Shown piece by piece: positions 35,901 through 46,429 of a stretch of 64,000 bases of DNA. This DNA is from Ceratotherium simum simum (Eukaryota > Chordata > Mammalia > Perissodactyla > Rhinocerotidae), in NCBI RefSeq assembly GCF_000283155.1, contig NW_004454224.1, positions 10,394,219 to 10,458,218 on the forward strand. The letters run 5' to 3'. The notes beneath the pieces were generated by a model that worked only from the letters and a program-made list of their open reading frames with translations, did no database searches and was not told the origin of the DNA. The position numbers were made by a program, and so were the translations under genes. Numbering within the stretch: the stretch's first letter is position 1; the number at the start of each line of letters is the position of its first letter.

Positions 35901-38632
35901 ACTAGCATGATGGTGTTGAGGCACACGATGAGGAAGATGAAGGCTTCAAAGGCCAGGGACTGAGTCAGGTTCCTGAGCATGCTCCGGAGGCCTTGAATGA
36001 AGTAGCTTAATTTTTCCCACAACCAATTGGAGAAGTCCATAGTATGAAGCTTCTTATGGGACCGCTGCGGCCGGCCAGCTGTAAGGGGGCCAGAAAGTCA
36101 AGTCTGTGTGGGAGGGGGGGATGGGGATCCTGGGCACCCTCCCTGGCTGGGTTAGGGTTCATCATCATGTCTGTCTGCTTGCCTGCCATTCACTCACTAT
36201 GGCGCCTCTATGCTAGTCCTGTGCTGGTATAGGCGCCACAGGCCTGACCCCTTCCTGGCAGATGCCAGCTTGTTTGGGATTTGGGGTCTTCTTGAGCACA
36301 TCTTGCGGGCTCAGGCTCCTACACTCCCATGCCTTTCTTTACGTAAAAGGCAACTTATGCATGGAAAACCCAATCCTCCTCACCACCCCATCCTCTTGGT
36401 AAACTCTCCCTCTCCCTTTAAGATTCTGCTGGAACATCTCCTCCTCTTGGCTACCTTCCCTACCCCCATTCAATTAGACACTTACCTCTCTCTGCTGTTC
36501 ATGCAACTGTCGCTATGTTTACTGAACTGTTAGGGGCCAAGTTTGGGGGACTGGGCATTAATAGCCAAGGTCCTTCCCTCCCCTCGAACAAGACACTCAT
36601 ACAGGCACTGGTCCAGTCTCTGTCCTCAAGAAGCTCACAGTTTAGTGGGGGAAATGTGGACAAATAGAATCCACAGTGGTAACTGTTCTGATAGTGAGGA
36701 CAGGCCCCCATCACTCGGGGGTCTGGGATTGGGGGTTTAAGTGACCACCCCCAGCCTTGGAGCCCCTTGAGGGCAGGGTTTGTGGTTCCTGTGCTTCCAG
36801 GGCCCAGGCAGGCCAGGCACCCATATTAGACAAGAGGAAATGTTCGAGAAGAGAACGTGTGAATGAATAAAGCAGTGACAGCCTAAAGAGGTGCATAATT
36901 CAAGGAATAAAAGTTTGGACGATGAACGGTCAGGTGAGTGAATAGCGAATGGAATATACACGCAGGTGAGAGTCAAGCCTCATGACCTGCGGATGTTCAG
37001 TGCAGGGCCCCCTTAGGTCAGGAATCTGGGCCAGGCGGTGGAATTTGGGGAGGGGGTGAGCAAAGACTCACTTTCGTGCTTCTGAAATTGCTCATCTTCT
37101 TCAGCCCAGCTTTCCGAGGATTTAGAGGAGGAATCCTGAGGATGGACTTCGCTAGAGACCTGGGAGGCATGTGAGCGAATTTTACTGTGGGAACGGGTCA
37201 AGTTCGGTTGGAGGGCCATTGAATAGGTGGAGCCAAAGGAGGCTCTGGCCATGCTGTGGGGCTTGAGTGGGCCAAAGACTTGGGAGCCACCATGATGTTG
37301 CGCCCCGATACTGTGGAGATAATCGTAAGGATGTGCACCACGGTGATACTCCCTGTGGTGGTGCTCGCCACGGTGGCCATGGTGGTGCTCGCTGGGGTGG
37401 TGCTCCCCGGGGTGGTGCTCACCATGGTGGTGCTCATCATGGTAGCCGTGGTGGCCGTGGTGGTGTTCACCGTGGTGGTGCTCACCATGGTGGTGCTCAT
37501 CGTGGTAGCCATGGTGGCCATGGTGGTGTTCACCGTGGTGGTGTTCACCATGGTGGTGCTCACCGCGGTGGTGCTCATCGTGGTAGCCGTGGTGGCCGTG
37601 GTGGTGCTCACCACGGTAGTGCTCGCTGTGGTGGTGCTCACCATGGTGGTGCTCATCGTGGTAGCCATGGTGGCCATTGTGTTGCTCACTGTGGTGGCGC
37701 TCGCTGTGGTAGTTAGGTATGTCATCGTGGTAGGACCCCACATAGGAATGGTGGGAATAGGTCTCTCCATGATGAAGAGGCCTTCTGTGGTGGGGGGATT
37801 CATGATGATGGTGCCCGCCGTGGTGGTAAGCATCATAGTGATGGGGCCCACCATGGTGATAGGCCTCAATGTGTTGGTGAGGGCCCCCGGAGTGGTAGGC
37901 CTCTTTATGGTAGTAAGGCTCACCTTGGTGATGGAGCCCACTATGGCGGGAAACCTCACTGGGGTGGTGAGACACACCACGGTGATGGGGCCCCCCCCGA
38001 TCGTGAGGCCCCCCATGGTGGTAGGCCTCACCATGATGGTGAGGCCCGCCGTGGAGGTAGGACTCACCGTGGTGGTGGGGGGCCCCAGGGTGATAGGATT
38101 CACCATGGTGGGGGGGCCCCCCATGGAGGTAGGACTCACCGTGGTGGGAGGGGCCCCCATGGAGGTAGGACTCATTACGGTGGTGAGGCCTACCATTATA
38201 TTTTCTGCTACCGTGGTGGTGCTCATCATCAGAGTGGTCCTCACCATGAGAATTGTGGGAGAAGACAGTGCCATGGGAAGGAGGCAGGACAAGGTTTGTG
38301 GAGTGGTGGGTTCCACCATGATGGCGGGCCTCTCCATGGTGGGTGGAATGGTGGGAGTGGGGAGAGTGGTGGGAATGGCGGGAGAAGGCATTGTCATGGA
38401 AGTCTTGGAAGTCACCAAGGTGGTGAGATCCACCATGATGATGGGATATACCATGAAGATGGGACTCACCATGGTGATGGGACTCACCATGGTGATGGGA
38501 CTCATCATGGCGGTGGCCTCCACTATGGCCTGGCCTGTGGTGTGGGGTTGATGAGCTGGGGCGAGAGAGCACATCCAAGTCACTGGTGTCTGAGTCATTT
38601 TGACCCTTTTCAGCTGTTGAGGGTTGATCCAT
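29921..38632 (-). CDS. CATSPER1: CATSPER1, sperm calcium channel alpha subunit 1 (about 899 aa)
   Basis: Twelve coding exons on the minus strand: 37072-38632, 35866-36078, 35053-35166, 34747-34906, 34348-34439, 34076-34219, 33847-33910, 33613-33685, 33414-33474, 32105-32180, 30206-30320, 29921-29947. They total 2700 nt (human is 780 aa by memory). The product is one of four pore-forming subunits of CatSper, the alkaline-activated calcium channel of the sperm flagellum needed for hyperactivation. Residues 1-520 (exon 1) are histidine-rich and expanded. S1 is near 563-583. S4 (661-682) has regularly spaced R/K (FRIFKVFKSLRALRAIRVL). The pore has T-L-D-D-W at 747-751, the acidic filter. The C-terminus has a coiled-coil-like segment ending EEDFRK. 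I start at MDQPSTAEKGQ, matching human MDQ; an in-frame Met lies 12 codons upstream (38668). Oddity: the expected acceptor of exon 6 reads GG, and exon 5 has a weak donor (see findings). Confidence 0.93.
30122..30197. repeat. Short tandem repeat with TGATCA palindromes
   Basis: About four units of 18-19 bases, each combining CTGATCAGGCCCC with a GC-box-like or CCTCCCC stretch, lie in the last CATSPER1 intron. They end only about 10 bases from the donor site of exon 11. Confidence 0.8.
30321..32104. other. CATSPER1 intron 10, no other gene
   Basis: Besides the microsatellite at 30556-30850 and an A-rich stretch near 30977-31005, this intron shows overlapping frames of up to 180 codons at 31.1-31.7 kb on both strands. 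None has a recognisable domain. I treat it as intronic. Confidence 0.5.
30556..30850. repeat. Degenerate (CCAT)n-type microsatellite
   Basis: CATCC/CACC tetramers recur for about 300 bases with much divergence, in CATSPER1 intron 10. Long open frames here are a by-product of the repeat. Confidence 0.7.
32181..33413. other. CATSPER1 intron 9, repeat remnants
   Basis: Bases 32340-32600 resemble an old interspersed repeat ('ccagggccaatcagaacagc'). The rest looks unique. No coding signal was found. Confidence 0.4.
37370..37700 (-). repeat. CATSPER1: Minisatellite coding His-Gly-Glu repeats in CATSPER1 exon 1
   Basis: Four copies of a module whose protein reads about HGHHGYHDEHHHGEHH are present. 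The GGTAGCC anchor recurs on the plus strand at 37441, 37504, 37582 and 37660, so unit lengths are 63, 78 and 78 bases, all multiples of three. Shorter H-H-G-E and H-H-G-G units extend the histidine-rich tract to about 38550. The arrangement suggests expansion by in-frame unequal exchange or slippage. Confidence 0.9.
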
Positions 38633-38849
38633 GACTATGCTAGGAACCCTGGAACAAGGAGAGTTCAAGACGTGGGCCCAACAGGCCCCTTCCTGGATTG
38701 CCCTGCTTACCTAAGCCGTGGCACTGGAGCTTCTAGGAAAGCCTGACTCTGCTCACGGAATTCTCCCCTCTATGATGTCACCAGTAGGCCCCTTCCCAGG
38801 CCTACTTCCCAAATGCCTCCTCCTGGGCTACAGTTCCGAATCAAGGATC

Positions 38850-39480
38850 ATTGTGTCTAACCTCTTCATTGCAAAATGAGGAAACTGAGGTCAAGAAAGG
38901 GGAGGGATGGCCCAAGGAAACCCAGCAGGTCAATGGCAAAGCTGGACGTAGAAATCCAGGGTGACACCAGAGGCCCTAGCAGTTGCCTTAGCCCTGTTGT
39001 TGGAAAGAACTTTAAGAGGCCAAGTGGTCCAGTCCCCCATCCTCCCTAGATACCAGCTGGCTCTGGGGTTCAAACTGCCTGATTCTACAGTGAGTAGGTG
39101 TGTGGCCTTGGGCTAGTTGCTTAATCTTCCTATGCCTCACTTTCTTCCTCTGAAAATGGGGATAATAACACCTACCTCATAGGATCAAAAAAGTTAAGAT
39201 ATGTAAAGCTTATACTAACAGCACAATAAATATTAACTGGTATTATCATTCTCTCCTTGATCATTGACAGTGACAGAAACTCCCTTTCTTGGGTTGTTAC
39301 TAAAAACTATCAGCCATTATTGATTGAGGACCTACTTAATCCTCACAATAATCCCCTGTGATGGATATTACTATCCCTATTTTACAGAGGAAGGTGCTGT
39401 GGCTCAGAGAGAATAAATGAGTTGCTCAATGAATAAGAACTTAAAATCAGCACTGACTCCAAAATCAGTCCCCTTAACCA
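38850..39480. repeat. MIR/L2-class SINE remnants
   Basis: Three stretches (38850-38960, 39080-39230, 39290-39480) carry the usual MIR phrases, such as 'gaggaaactgaggtcaagaa' and 'cttcctatgcctcac'. They are upstream of CATSPER1 and non-coding. Confidence 0.5.
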
Positions 39481-40579
39481 CCATGCTGTCCTGTCTTCCT
39501 GCTGAAATTCATTGCAAAGCTTTTCCTGTACACTGAATCCATTCATGCCCAGTGCAGCTCTTCTGGAAGCTTACAGGTCACTCCTTTGACTACGGGTCCT
39601 GAGTGTTTGGTCACAGCCAAGTTCATAGCGGCATTGGGTACCAGGTTCCCAGTGATGAAAGAGGCACGGCCCCTGCCCTCGAGGGATTCAGTGTCTGTTG
39701 CCAGCAGCAGACAAGGAAGGAGTTTGTGGTAGGACTGCTAGTTGTTCCACAAATCCATTCTCTTCTTCTTCCTGGGCACATGGCCTCCCAACTAGGGATG
39801 ACATTTCCCAGTGTACCTTGCGTCTAGGTGTAGCCAAAGGGTGAGAGCAGAAGCAACGTGAGAACTTACGGGTCTTGGATTTAAAGCACTGGGCATGTGA
39901 ACCTCTGTTTTCCCCCTTCCTATGGGCTAGAGTGTGGATACGACAAACAGGATCAACACTCTTGGGCAGAGTTTTCAACTAGGGTTCTGTGGAACCATAG
40001 AACTGGCCTTGAGATGTTTCTGGGCCAGGCATCCTGTACTGTGATTGAAAAAAAAGCAGCATTACTTTTGAACTTCATGTGCTGTGTGATGCCAGCGCTT
40101 TTAGTGATGGACAACAACCCAGCAGCCTCATTAGAGGTGGTTCAGCCCCGTCGGGGAGCGTGCAGTGTTGGTCGGTGAGTCCTTTCTCAGTCTGCAACGT
40201 GAGATCAGGAAGTCTGTCGGTCATTTGTGAACACTGAATTGCCTGGAGAGGGGATAAAGACTTACAACATCAGCTTGCCTTCCTGAATTACCTCCCCATC
40301 AGCCAATACTGATGACTAACTGATGGGAGAAAACCAACTTTCTGGCGTCATAGAAAATCAGAGGAAATTTTCCTTCTAAAGAAATAATTTTTACGTGCCG
40401 TGACTCAGCTGCCTCCCTGCCGCTTTGCTATCGACGTAAACACTATAAAGCATAAATCATGCGGGTTAGAAGTGAATTTCAGCAAGTTTTCGTATTTTTT
40501 GCCAGTTTCTTGTTTAGTTATTTATTACGCCATTCTATCGTGTATCTTATTAGTATTTGTGTTTTACAAATGTGTCTAA

Positions 40580-41770
40580 CGGTCCAATGTGGTGATTTTT
40601 TATGATGAGGTGTGAAACGAAAGAGGAGGAGCTTAAGACTATGGACAGATCGGGTAGGGTTAGTGAGGAAGAATGACAATTTACAAACATAGCAATGGCT
40701 TCAGCGAAATTGAAAAGAACTTAGCTACAAATCACAGCCATTTCACAAGTAAATGCTCTAATTTTTATCTCTTGGTATCTCAAAACAAATAGATTAAGAC
40801 TTTTATTTTAAAGGTCATATTCAGTAAAAAGGCTCAAAGAGCGAGTTATTTGGCAGCAGAATCTATTATCCAGAAAAGGGAATCTAATAATGCTGGCATG
40901 TAAAATTATAGTGAGTAAAACACTAGCACAAGACTCTGTATGAAAAAGTGGAAAGGTTCCACTCAGAGCGATAACTTGACATATTGATGACATGTCCCAT
41001 GATGCTGAAGAATTTTTTGTTTTTTCGGTAATAAACTGAAAAACAACAGATTCTTTATCCAGGTTGATGGGTCAACAGATTTTACCACTAAATGCTATGC
41101 TAGAGCACTTATAAGATTTGTAAATGATGCTGATAATCAAGAGATTTTGGGGGCCAGCCAGATGGCGTAGTGGTTAAGTTTGCACGCTCTGCTCTTGTGG
41201 CCCAGGGTTCGCCGGTTCAGATCCTGGGCATGGATCTACTCACTGCTTATCAAGCCATGCTGAGGTGGCATCCAATATAGAAAAGCTACAACTCTACAAC
41301 TATGCTACACAACTATGTACTGGAGCTTTGGGGAAAAAAAAGAGAAAAAAAAAGAGGAAGATTGGCAACAGATGTTAGCACAGGGCCGGTCTTCCTCAAA
41401 AAAAAGAAAGAGATTTTTTTTCCCCTGCTGTGAACAGCTTTAACAAACAAACAAACAGCCAAGACATATTTAATGTTTTCTTCCTATCTGGAATCAAAAG
41501 GTCTGTCGTGGAAGCATTGTCTCGGCATTTGAACCCATGATGTTCCCATCAAGAGTTGGTTCTGTAAGAGTTTTCACTGCCCTTGTGAAAAAACAAAACC
41601 AACCAAAAACCAACAACAAAAAAAACTTGATGTTATCACATACACTGCTTTCTTCACAGAGAGGTGCTGGTGTCAAAAACGCTTGGAGATGAAAAAAATG
41701 ATTCTGCAAAGTGGTTAACTTTATTAAACAAAGACTGGTTTACTTGAGAGTGTTTAAAAAACTGTGTGAT
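40580..41770 (+). mobile_element. Fossil hAT transposase (ZBED5/FAM200-like)
   Basis: Translations on the plus strand show scattered matches to a hAT-family transposase of the Charlie/Buster type: the IxxDxMSHD region near 40960-41005, a VDxSTDFTxKCY catalytic-domain box near 41060-41100, and VNFIKQR followed by FKKLC at 41712-41775. Stops and frame changes break it, and an ERE SINE is inserted at 41149-41407. The left end may begin earlier (about 39990). The L1 at 41772 truncates the right side. Host genes such as ZBED5 and GTF2IRD2 derive from relatives, but this copy has no intact frame. Confidence 0.7.
41149..41407 (+). mobile_element. ERE SINE inside the hAT fossil
   Basis: The head GGGGCCAGCCAGATGGCGTA is followed by the 'actggagctttgggga' variant body and an A-rich tail. 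Direct repeats AAGAGATTTT flank it at 41139-41148 and 41408-41417. It splits the transposase domain in two. Confidence 0.93.
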
Positions 41771-41771
41771 A

Positions 41772-42357
41772 TGATCCAGCTATTCCACTTCGGGGTATGT
41801 ACCAAAGGAATTGAAAGCGGAGACTTGAACAGATACCTGCATCCCCGTGTTCATAGCAGCATATTCACAGTAGCCAAAAGGTGGAAACAACCCAAATGTC
41901 CATGGATGGGTGGATGGATAAACAAAATGTGGTAATATACACAATGGAATATTATTCAGCCTTAAAAAGGAAGGAAATTCTGACAACATACTACAACATG
42001 AGTGAACCTTGGAGACATTATGCTAAATGAAATAAGCCAGACACAAGAGAACAAATATTGTATGCTTCCACTTAAATGAGGTATCCAGAATCGGCAAATT
42101 CACAGAGACAGAAAGTTGACTAGTAGTCGCCAGGGGCTGTGGGGAGGGGATAATGGGCAGTTAGTGTTTAATGGGGATAGAGTTTCAATTTGGGATGATG
42201 AAAAATTCTGGAGCTGGATAGTGGTGATGATTACACAACATAGTGAGTGTGCTCAATGCCCCTGAATTGTATACCTAAAAATGGTTAAAATGGTAAATTT
42301 TATGTTATGCATGTTTTACCACAATAAAATTTTTTTATTTTAAAAATTAAAAAAAAA
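41772..42357 (+). repeat. L1 3' end
   Basis: It runs from 'atgatccagctattccactt' through the ORF2 end and 3' UTR to AATAAAATTTTTTT near 42324. It is the same type as the copy at 8225-8890. It abuts the hAT relic directly. Confidence 0.75.
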
Positions 42358-42377
42358 ACTGTATGAAAACTTGGACA

Positions 42378-42591
42378 GGGCCGGCCCCGTGGCTTGGTGG
42401 TTAAGTGAGCGCGCTCCGCTGCTGGCGACCCGGGTTCGGATCCCGGGCGCGCACCGACGCGCTGCTTCTCTGGCCATGCTGAGGCCGCGTCCCACATACA
42501 GCAACTAGAAGGATGTGCAGCTGTGACACACAACTATCTACTGGGGCTTTGGGGGGGGAAATAAATAAATAAAATCTTTAAAAAAAAAAAA
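42378..42591 (+). mobile_element. ERE SINE (CATACAGCAACTAGAAGGA variant), young
   Basis: A near-intact head (GGGCCGGCCCCGTGGCTTGG) and B-box (GGTTCGGATCC), with an A/TAAA tail. Perfect GAAAACTTGGACA repeats flank it at 42365-42377 and 42592-42604. It is the same variant as at 25.36 kb. Confidence 0.95.
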
Positions 42592-42749
42592 GAAAACTTG
42601 GACAAAGAGCACAGATCTCCTATCACATACGGAAATCTGGTGGCTTCACACTTTGTACATGGTTCCGTTGAGAAAGCACCAATTTGGTTGGGGAAAGAGG
42701 CTGACCGAATCTACAGGATGGGTCATCTTCTCTAATTAATGAGGACTCC

Positions 42750-44560
42750 CCCACTGATTGCCTTCTGATAGGCATTTACCTGGGATGCAAACATCTTCCC
42801 ACTCTGTGAGCATTTTAGGAAGCCATCCACAGACCTCTCTCCTAGACCATCATGTCATCAAGTTCCCATTTGTGTGCTTTCCAAGTCTCTGCAAATGGCC
42901 AGCCCAACAGACACTGCGCATGTGTCCGCATAAATCTATCTTCCCACACAAAATGAATAACACAATTATTGCCCAAAGTTTTGCCCACTGGGAGGATCTT
43001 CCTCCTCCACAGCTGTCTTTCAGGGCCCCCTCTGAATGGGGCTGTAGTGCAGCAACTGTCCACTTCTGACTGTTGCTGGCTTACTGTGCAAAGCCTTCCA
43101 TAAAACTGGCCTGTACTCTCTCCTCCTCCTCTTGAAGCCATGGAGTGTAAACTGAGGGAGAGGAGGTGAAGCAGGAAACAGATACCATGGGAGTCTGAAC
43201 TACTTGCTCATGCAGTTTATTTGTGCCTTCTGGATCTGCTTGAGCCCGATATCATATATACCACTTCAGTTTTGAGTGGGATACAACTGTGCAAATCCAA
43301 TTTCATGATTCTGTGGATCAGATAACACCCAGTTTATGAAGAACATTTGGGTTCGATAATCACTTACGGTGTTCCATAAATCAGGCATCCAGTCCTTACC
43401 AAGGTCCAGTAGCAAGCCAGAAGATGTTCTGTTTTTAGAACATAGAATAGTCATTGGCAGAGGATTGCATGGCCCAAACTCCAAGGGTCACAGCTGTGAT
43501 GCTCCCATTGGGGCTTATCAGAGGCACCCCGTGGTGTCTTTGGCTGGCACCTAAGTCAGGCACCTGGATCCACCAGGCATAATGCTCAAGTGATAGGGCG
43601 GCTTCCATCACAGCCTGGACTTTTGAAGAACCTTTTTTAGATCCTGACCTACATCGTCAGATTTACAGGTTACCCAGTAAATGAGTCAAAGCAACTTGCC
43701 CAAATGTGATATATGTTGGCTCCAAAATCCAAAAGGCACACCATACATTTCTCCTCTTTCTTCATAGTGTAGGATGTAAGGGGCAGCAACTTGACTCTCA
43801 CGTTAGAAGATATCTGACATTCTCCAGACCTCTGGACCCCTAGAAACTCTCCTGATGTGGCAGGCTCTCAAACTTCCACAGCGTTCATCTCCGTGGAGAT
43901 GGCGCACGTATGCCTAAGGTACCTAAGGTGTCTGCTGTTTCCAGTTAGCATAATGGCATCAATTGAGAGTATCAGCACGGTGTTCTCTGTGTTGTCTAGA
44001 CTATCGAGGTCCCTCTGGACCTTGCAGTTTGCAGGAGAATGGTATAACCCAGCAACAAGACAGTAAAGGTATACTGTTATCCTTACTATGTAAACGCAAG
44101 CTGGGTGTAATTTGCCATACTCGTGGGAATGTAAGAAGAAGCACTGGCTAGTTCAATAGCCACACACCAGTTTCTGGAGTTTATATTGATTTTCTCCAAT
44201 AATGATATCAAATCTAGAATTGCAGCTGTGGTTGGCATCGCCACATCATTCAGTTTCCTTTTCCCCCTGCAAATAGGTGAGTTATAAAGGGATATGGCTG
44301 GAATCACTAGCCTTGCATCTCCCAAATCCTTAATGGTGGCACTAATCTCTGTGGTTTCTCCAGGACTGTGGTATCGCTTTTGGTTTATAACTCGGCAGGG
44401 GAGGGAGGACAATTCCAGAGTTTCCACTTGGCCCTTGTTACCATAATAGTGGCAGGAAACCAATGGGAGATTCTGCCAGCTACTGAGTACTAATCTCACA
44501 ATAAATTCTGGGATGGGAAATAACAAATCTGAGGGCTCGGGAATGTGGGCTTTAATCTCT
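42750..44560 (-). mobile_element. Antisense endogenous retrovirus pol relic
   Basis: Read on the minus strand, the order is 5' to 3' reverse transcriptase (about 44300-43850), connection and RNase H-like sequence (about 43600-42850). A degraded catalytic box lies near 43950, and an INWVLSDP-like stretch near 43310. Stops and frame changes occur throughout, so no protein can be made. LTRs were not located. It appears to be of the same class I-like group as the relic at 4.9-5.8 kb, in the opposite orientation. Confidence 0.6.
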
Positions 44561-44569
44561 AAAGGCCTT

Positions 44570-45265
44570 TGATGCTAATTGGTCTCCATGGGTAATAATG
44601 TTCAAATTAACCTCTGAGGCTGCAGTGAATTTGTACAGTGTCGTTTCAGCTAAGCTGGAACTATGTTTCCCAGATTTCTCTTCCCTGCATAGTTCTGACT
44701 TAGCGTGGGCCACAAGTGACATTTGTGCAAGATTTGGAAGGTAGAAGTGAAATGGGAGTTGTATCCTTTTTCCACCAGGAAGGTTGGTGCAGGGGCACCA
44801 GAAGCGAATGCAGCTCACTAACAATGACCCTTATCCACCAGCTCACTTTATTGGCATGGGGCAGTGGCTGGGTCCACAGCTCCTCCAGCTTATGCCAGAT
44901 CCTCCTTCAACTTCTGTCACTCCTGTTCCAGGTGCAGGTTTCACTCCCTGATGGTGTGCCAGCTTCTCCTGTAGGTCACCTGCATCATCAAAATTGGAGG
45001 CTTAGATGCAGCGAGAGGCTGATGTGGGTTCTAGCTCATCTTCACAGGGGCCACTTTATTCTTGCTTCCCCCCTACCCCCCAACATTCATCTCAGCTGCT
45101 TGCCTGCTGTCTTTAGCCTCCAGCACCAGATAAGAAGACAACACTCTTGTATAATCAGCTCCCACAGTTACGGAAGGTCGTGTCCCTATAATACATCTTT
45201 GCCGTATATAATCACTCCCAGTCATTTTGTTTCTCTGATCAGATCCTGGCTGATACAATAACTTT
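44570..45265 (-). repeat. Old interspersed repeat, LTR-like
   Basis: The phrasing 'ctatgtttcccagatttctc' and 'cttagcgtgggccacaag' is common to old mammalian interspersed elements. The family is uncertain. No coding potential. Confidence 0.35.
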
Positions 45266-45424
45266 AAAAGATACACAGACTGCCAGTTTTCTTTGTGAGA
45301 AGAGCCTCAGAGCTCCATCCGTGTCTCTTGTCCCTCTGTGCACAAAGGGAAATAAATCAGTCTCTGGTGGATTCCTTATCTTAACAAAGTGCTCATGACA
45401 GGTTTTGTTTTGTTTTGCTCCTTA

Positions 45425-45972
45425 GCAGTGCTGCGTAAACACAGAATCAGGAGCAGCTCTACTGCTTGAGGAGAGAGGGGAAGGTTGTGTGATTGAATAT
45501 AAAAATAGCCCCAGTTCTCCCCGCCTTCTATCCATAATGACCCTTGAAACGTGACTTTGCATCATATATTTCCCACCCCTTGAATCTGGACTGGTCTTGT
45601 GACTTGTTTTGGCCAATCAAATGTGGCAGAAGTGATGGAGTGTCTCTTGAAAGTTTCAAGAGAGCTTGCCCATTTTCCCTCCCTCTCTTGGAGCCACACT
45701 GGGGCAATGAGGACAAGCTCAGCCTCATCTGCTAAAGATAACAGAGACCATATGGAGCACAGCGGAGTTATGCTGGCTGAGGCCATCTTAGACTAGCAGC
45801 CCCAGCCACCCTGCCCATTAATCATGCGCTATGAGTGAGCACAACTGAGATCAATCAAGCCCAGCCCAGATCAGCAGAACCACCAAGATGACCCATAATC
45901 TAATGAGAAATAATAAGTTTTTAAAAGCCATTGTGTTTTGGGGTTATACAGCACATAGCTAACTGATACAGG
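45425..45972 (+). repeat. MaLR-type (MLT1-like) LTR
   Basis: Characteristic phrases are present in order: 'ggactggtcttgtgacttg', 'gaggccatcttagactagca', 'gccattgtgttttggggtta' and the end 'tagctaactgataca'. It is a solitary LTR with no internal sequence seen. Confidence 0.7.
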
Positions 45973-46199
45973 CAGGTGGGGAAAAGAGACTTTCAAATTG
46001 GGTTTTGAAGAGTGGGTAGGAACTCTTCAGGTGGATCAGAAGAGAAAAAGCATTATGGACAAAGGGAACATCACTTGCAAAGAATGGAGGCATGAATGGG
46101 CCTGGCACCTTCAGGCAGCGGTGTGCTAGTAAATGTTCAACATCCATCTCTCCATGAGTGGTTCTGATGTGAATGTTGGTTGATATTCCTGTTTTTGTT

Positions 46200-46420
46200 A
46201 GTGAGTAACAAACTTTTTCCATGGGCCAAGTAGTAAATGTTTTAGGCTTTGGGGTCCATAAAGTCTCTATTGCAATTACTCGACTCTGCTATTGTGGTAC
46301 AAAAACAGCCACAAAACAGTAAGTAAATGAATGAGTGTGGCTGTGTTCCAATAAAAGTTTATTTACAAAAACAGGTAGTGGGCCAGATTTGGCCTGTGGT
46401 TTGCTGATCCATGTCCAGAT
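46200..46420 (+). mobile_element. Non-autonomous hAT-Charlie-type DNA element
   Basis: The sequence runs from 'aactttttccatgggccaag' to 'gggccagatttggcctgtgg', with 'ggctgtgttccaataaaagt' in between. This is the widespread mammalian short DNA transposon with the GGGCCA ends. The exact subfamily was not assigned. A relative lies at the right window edge. Confidence 0.65.
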
Positions 46421-46429
46421 GATCAACAA

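Noticed and set aside
37256..38551. 431-codon plus-strand frame and 466-codon minus-strand frame over CATSPER1 exon 1
   Set aside because: Low-complexity Val/Met and Thr/Met products of the histidine-codon repeat; the histidine frame is the one joined to the conserved channel exons.
44086..44526. 146-codon minus-strand frame as a possible host gene
   Set aside because: It matches retroviral reverse transcriptase in style, and the frame breaks on both sides, so it is a relic.
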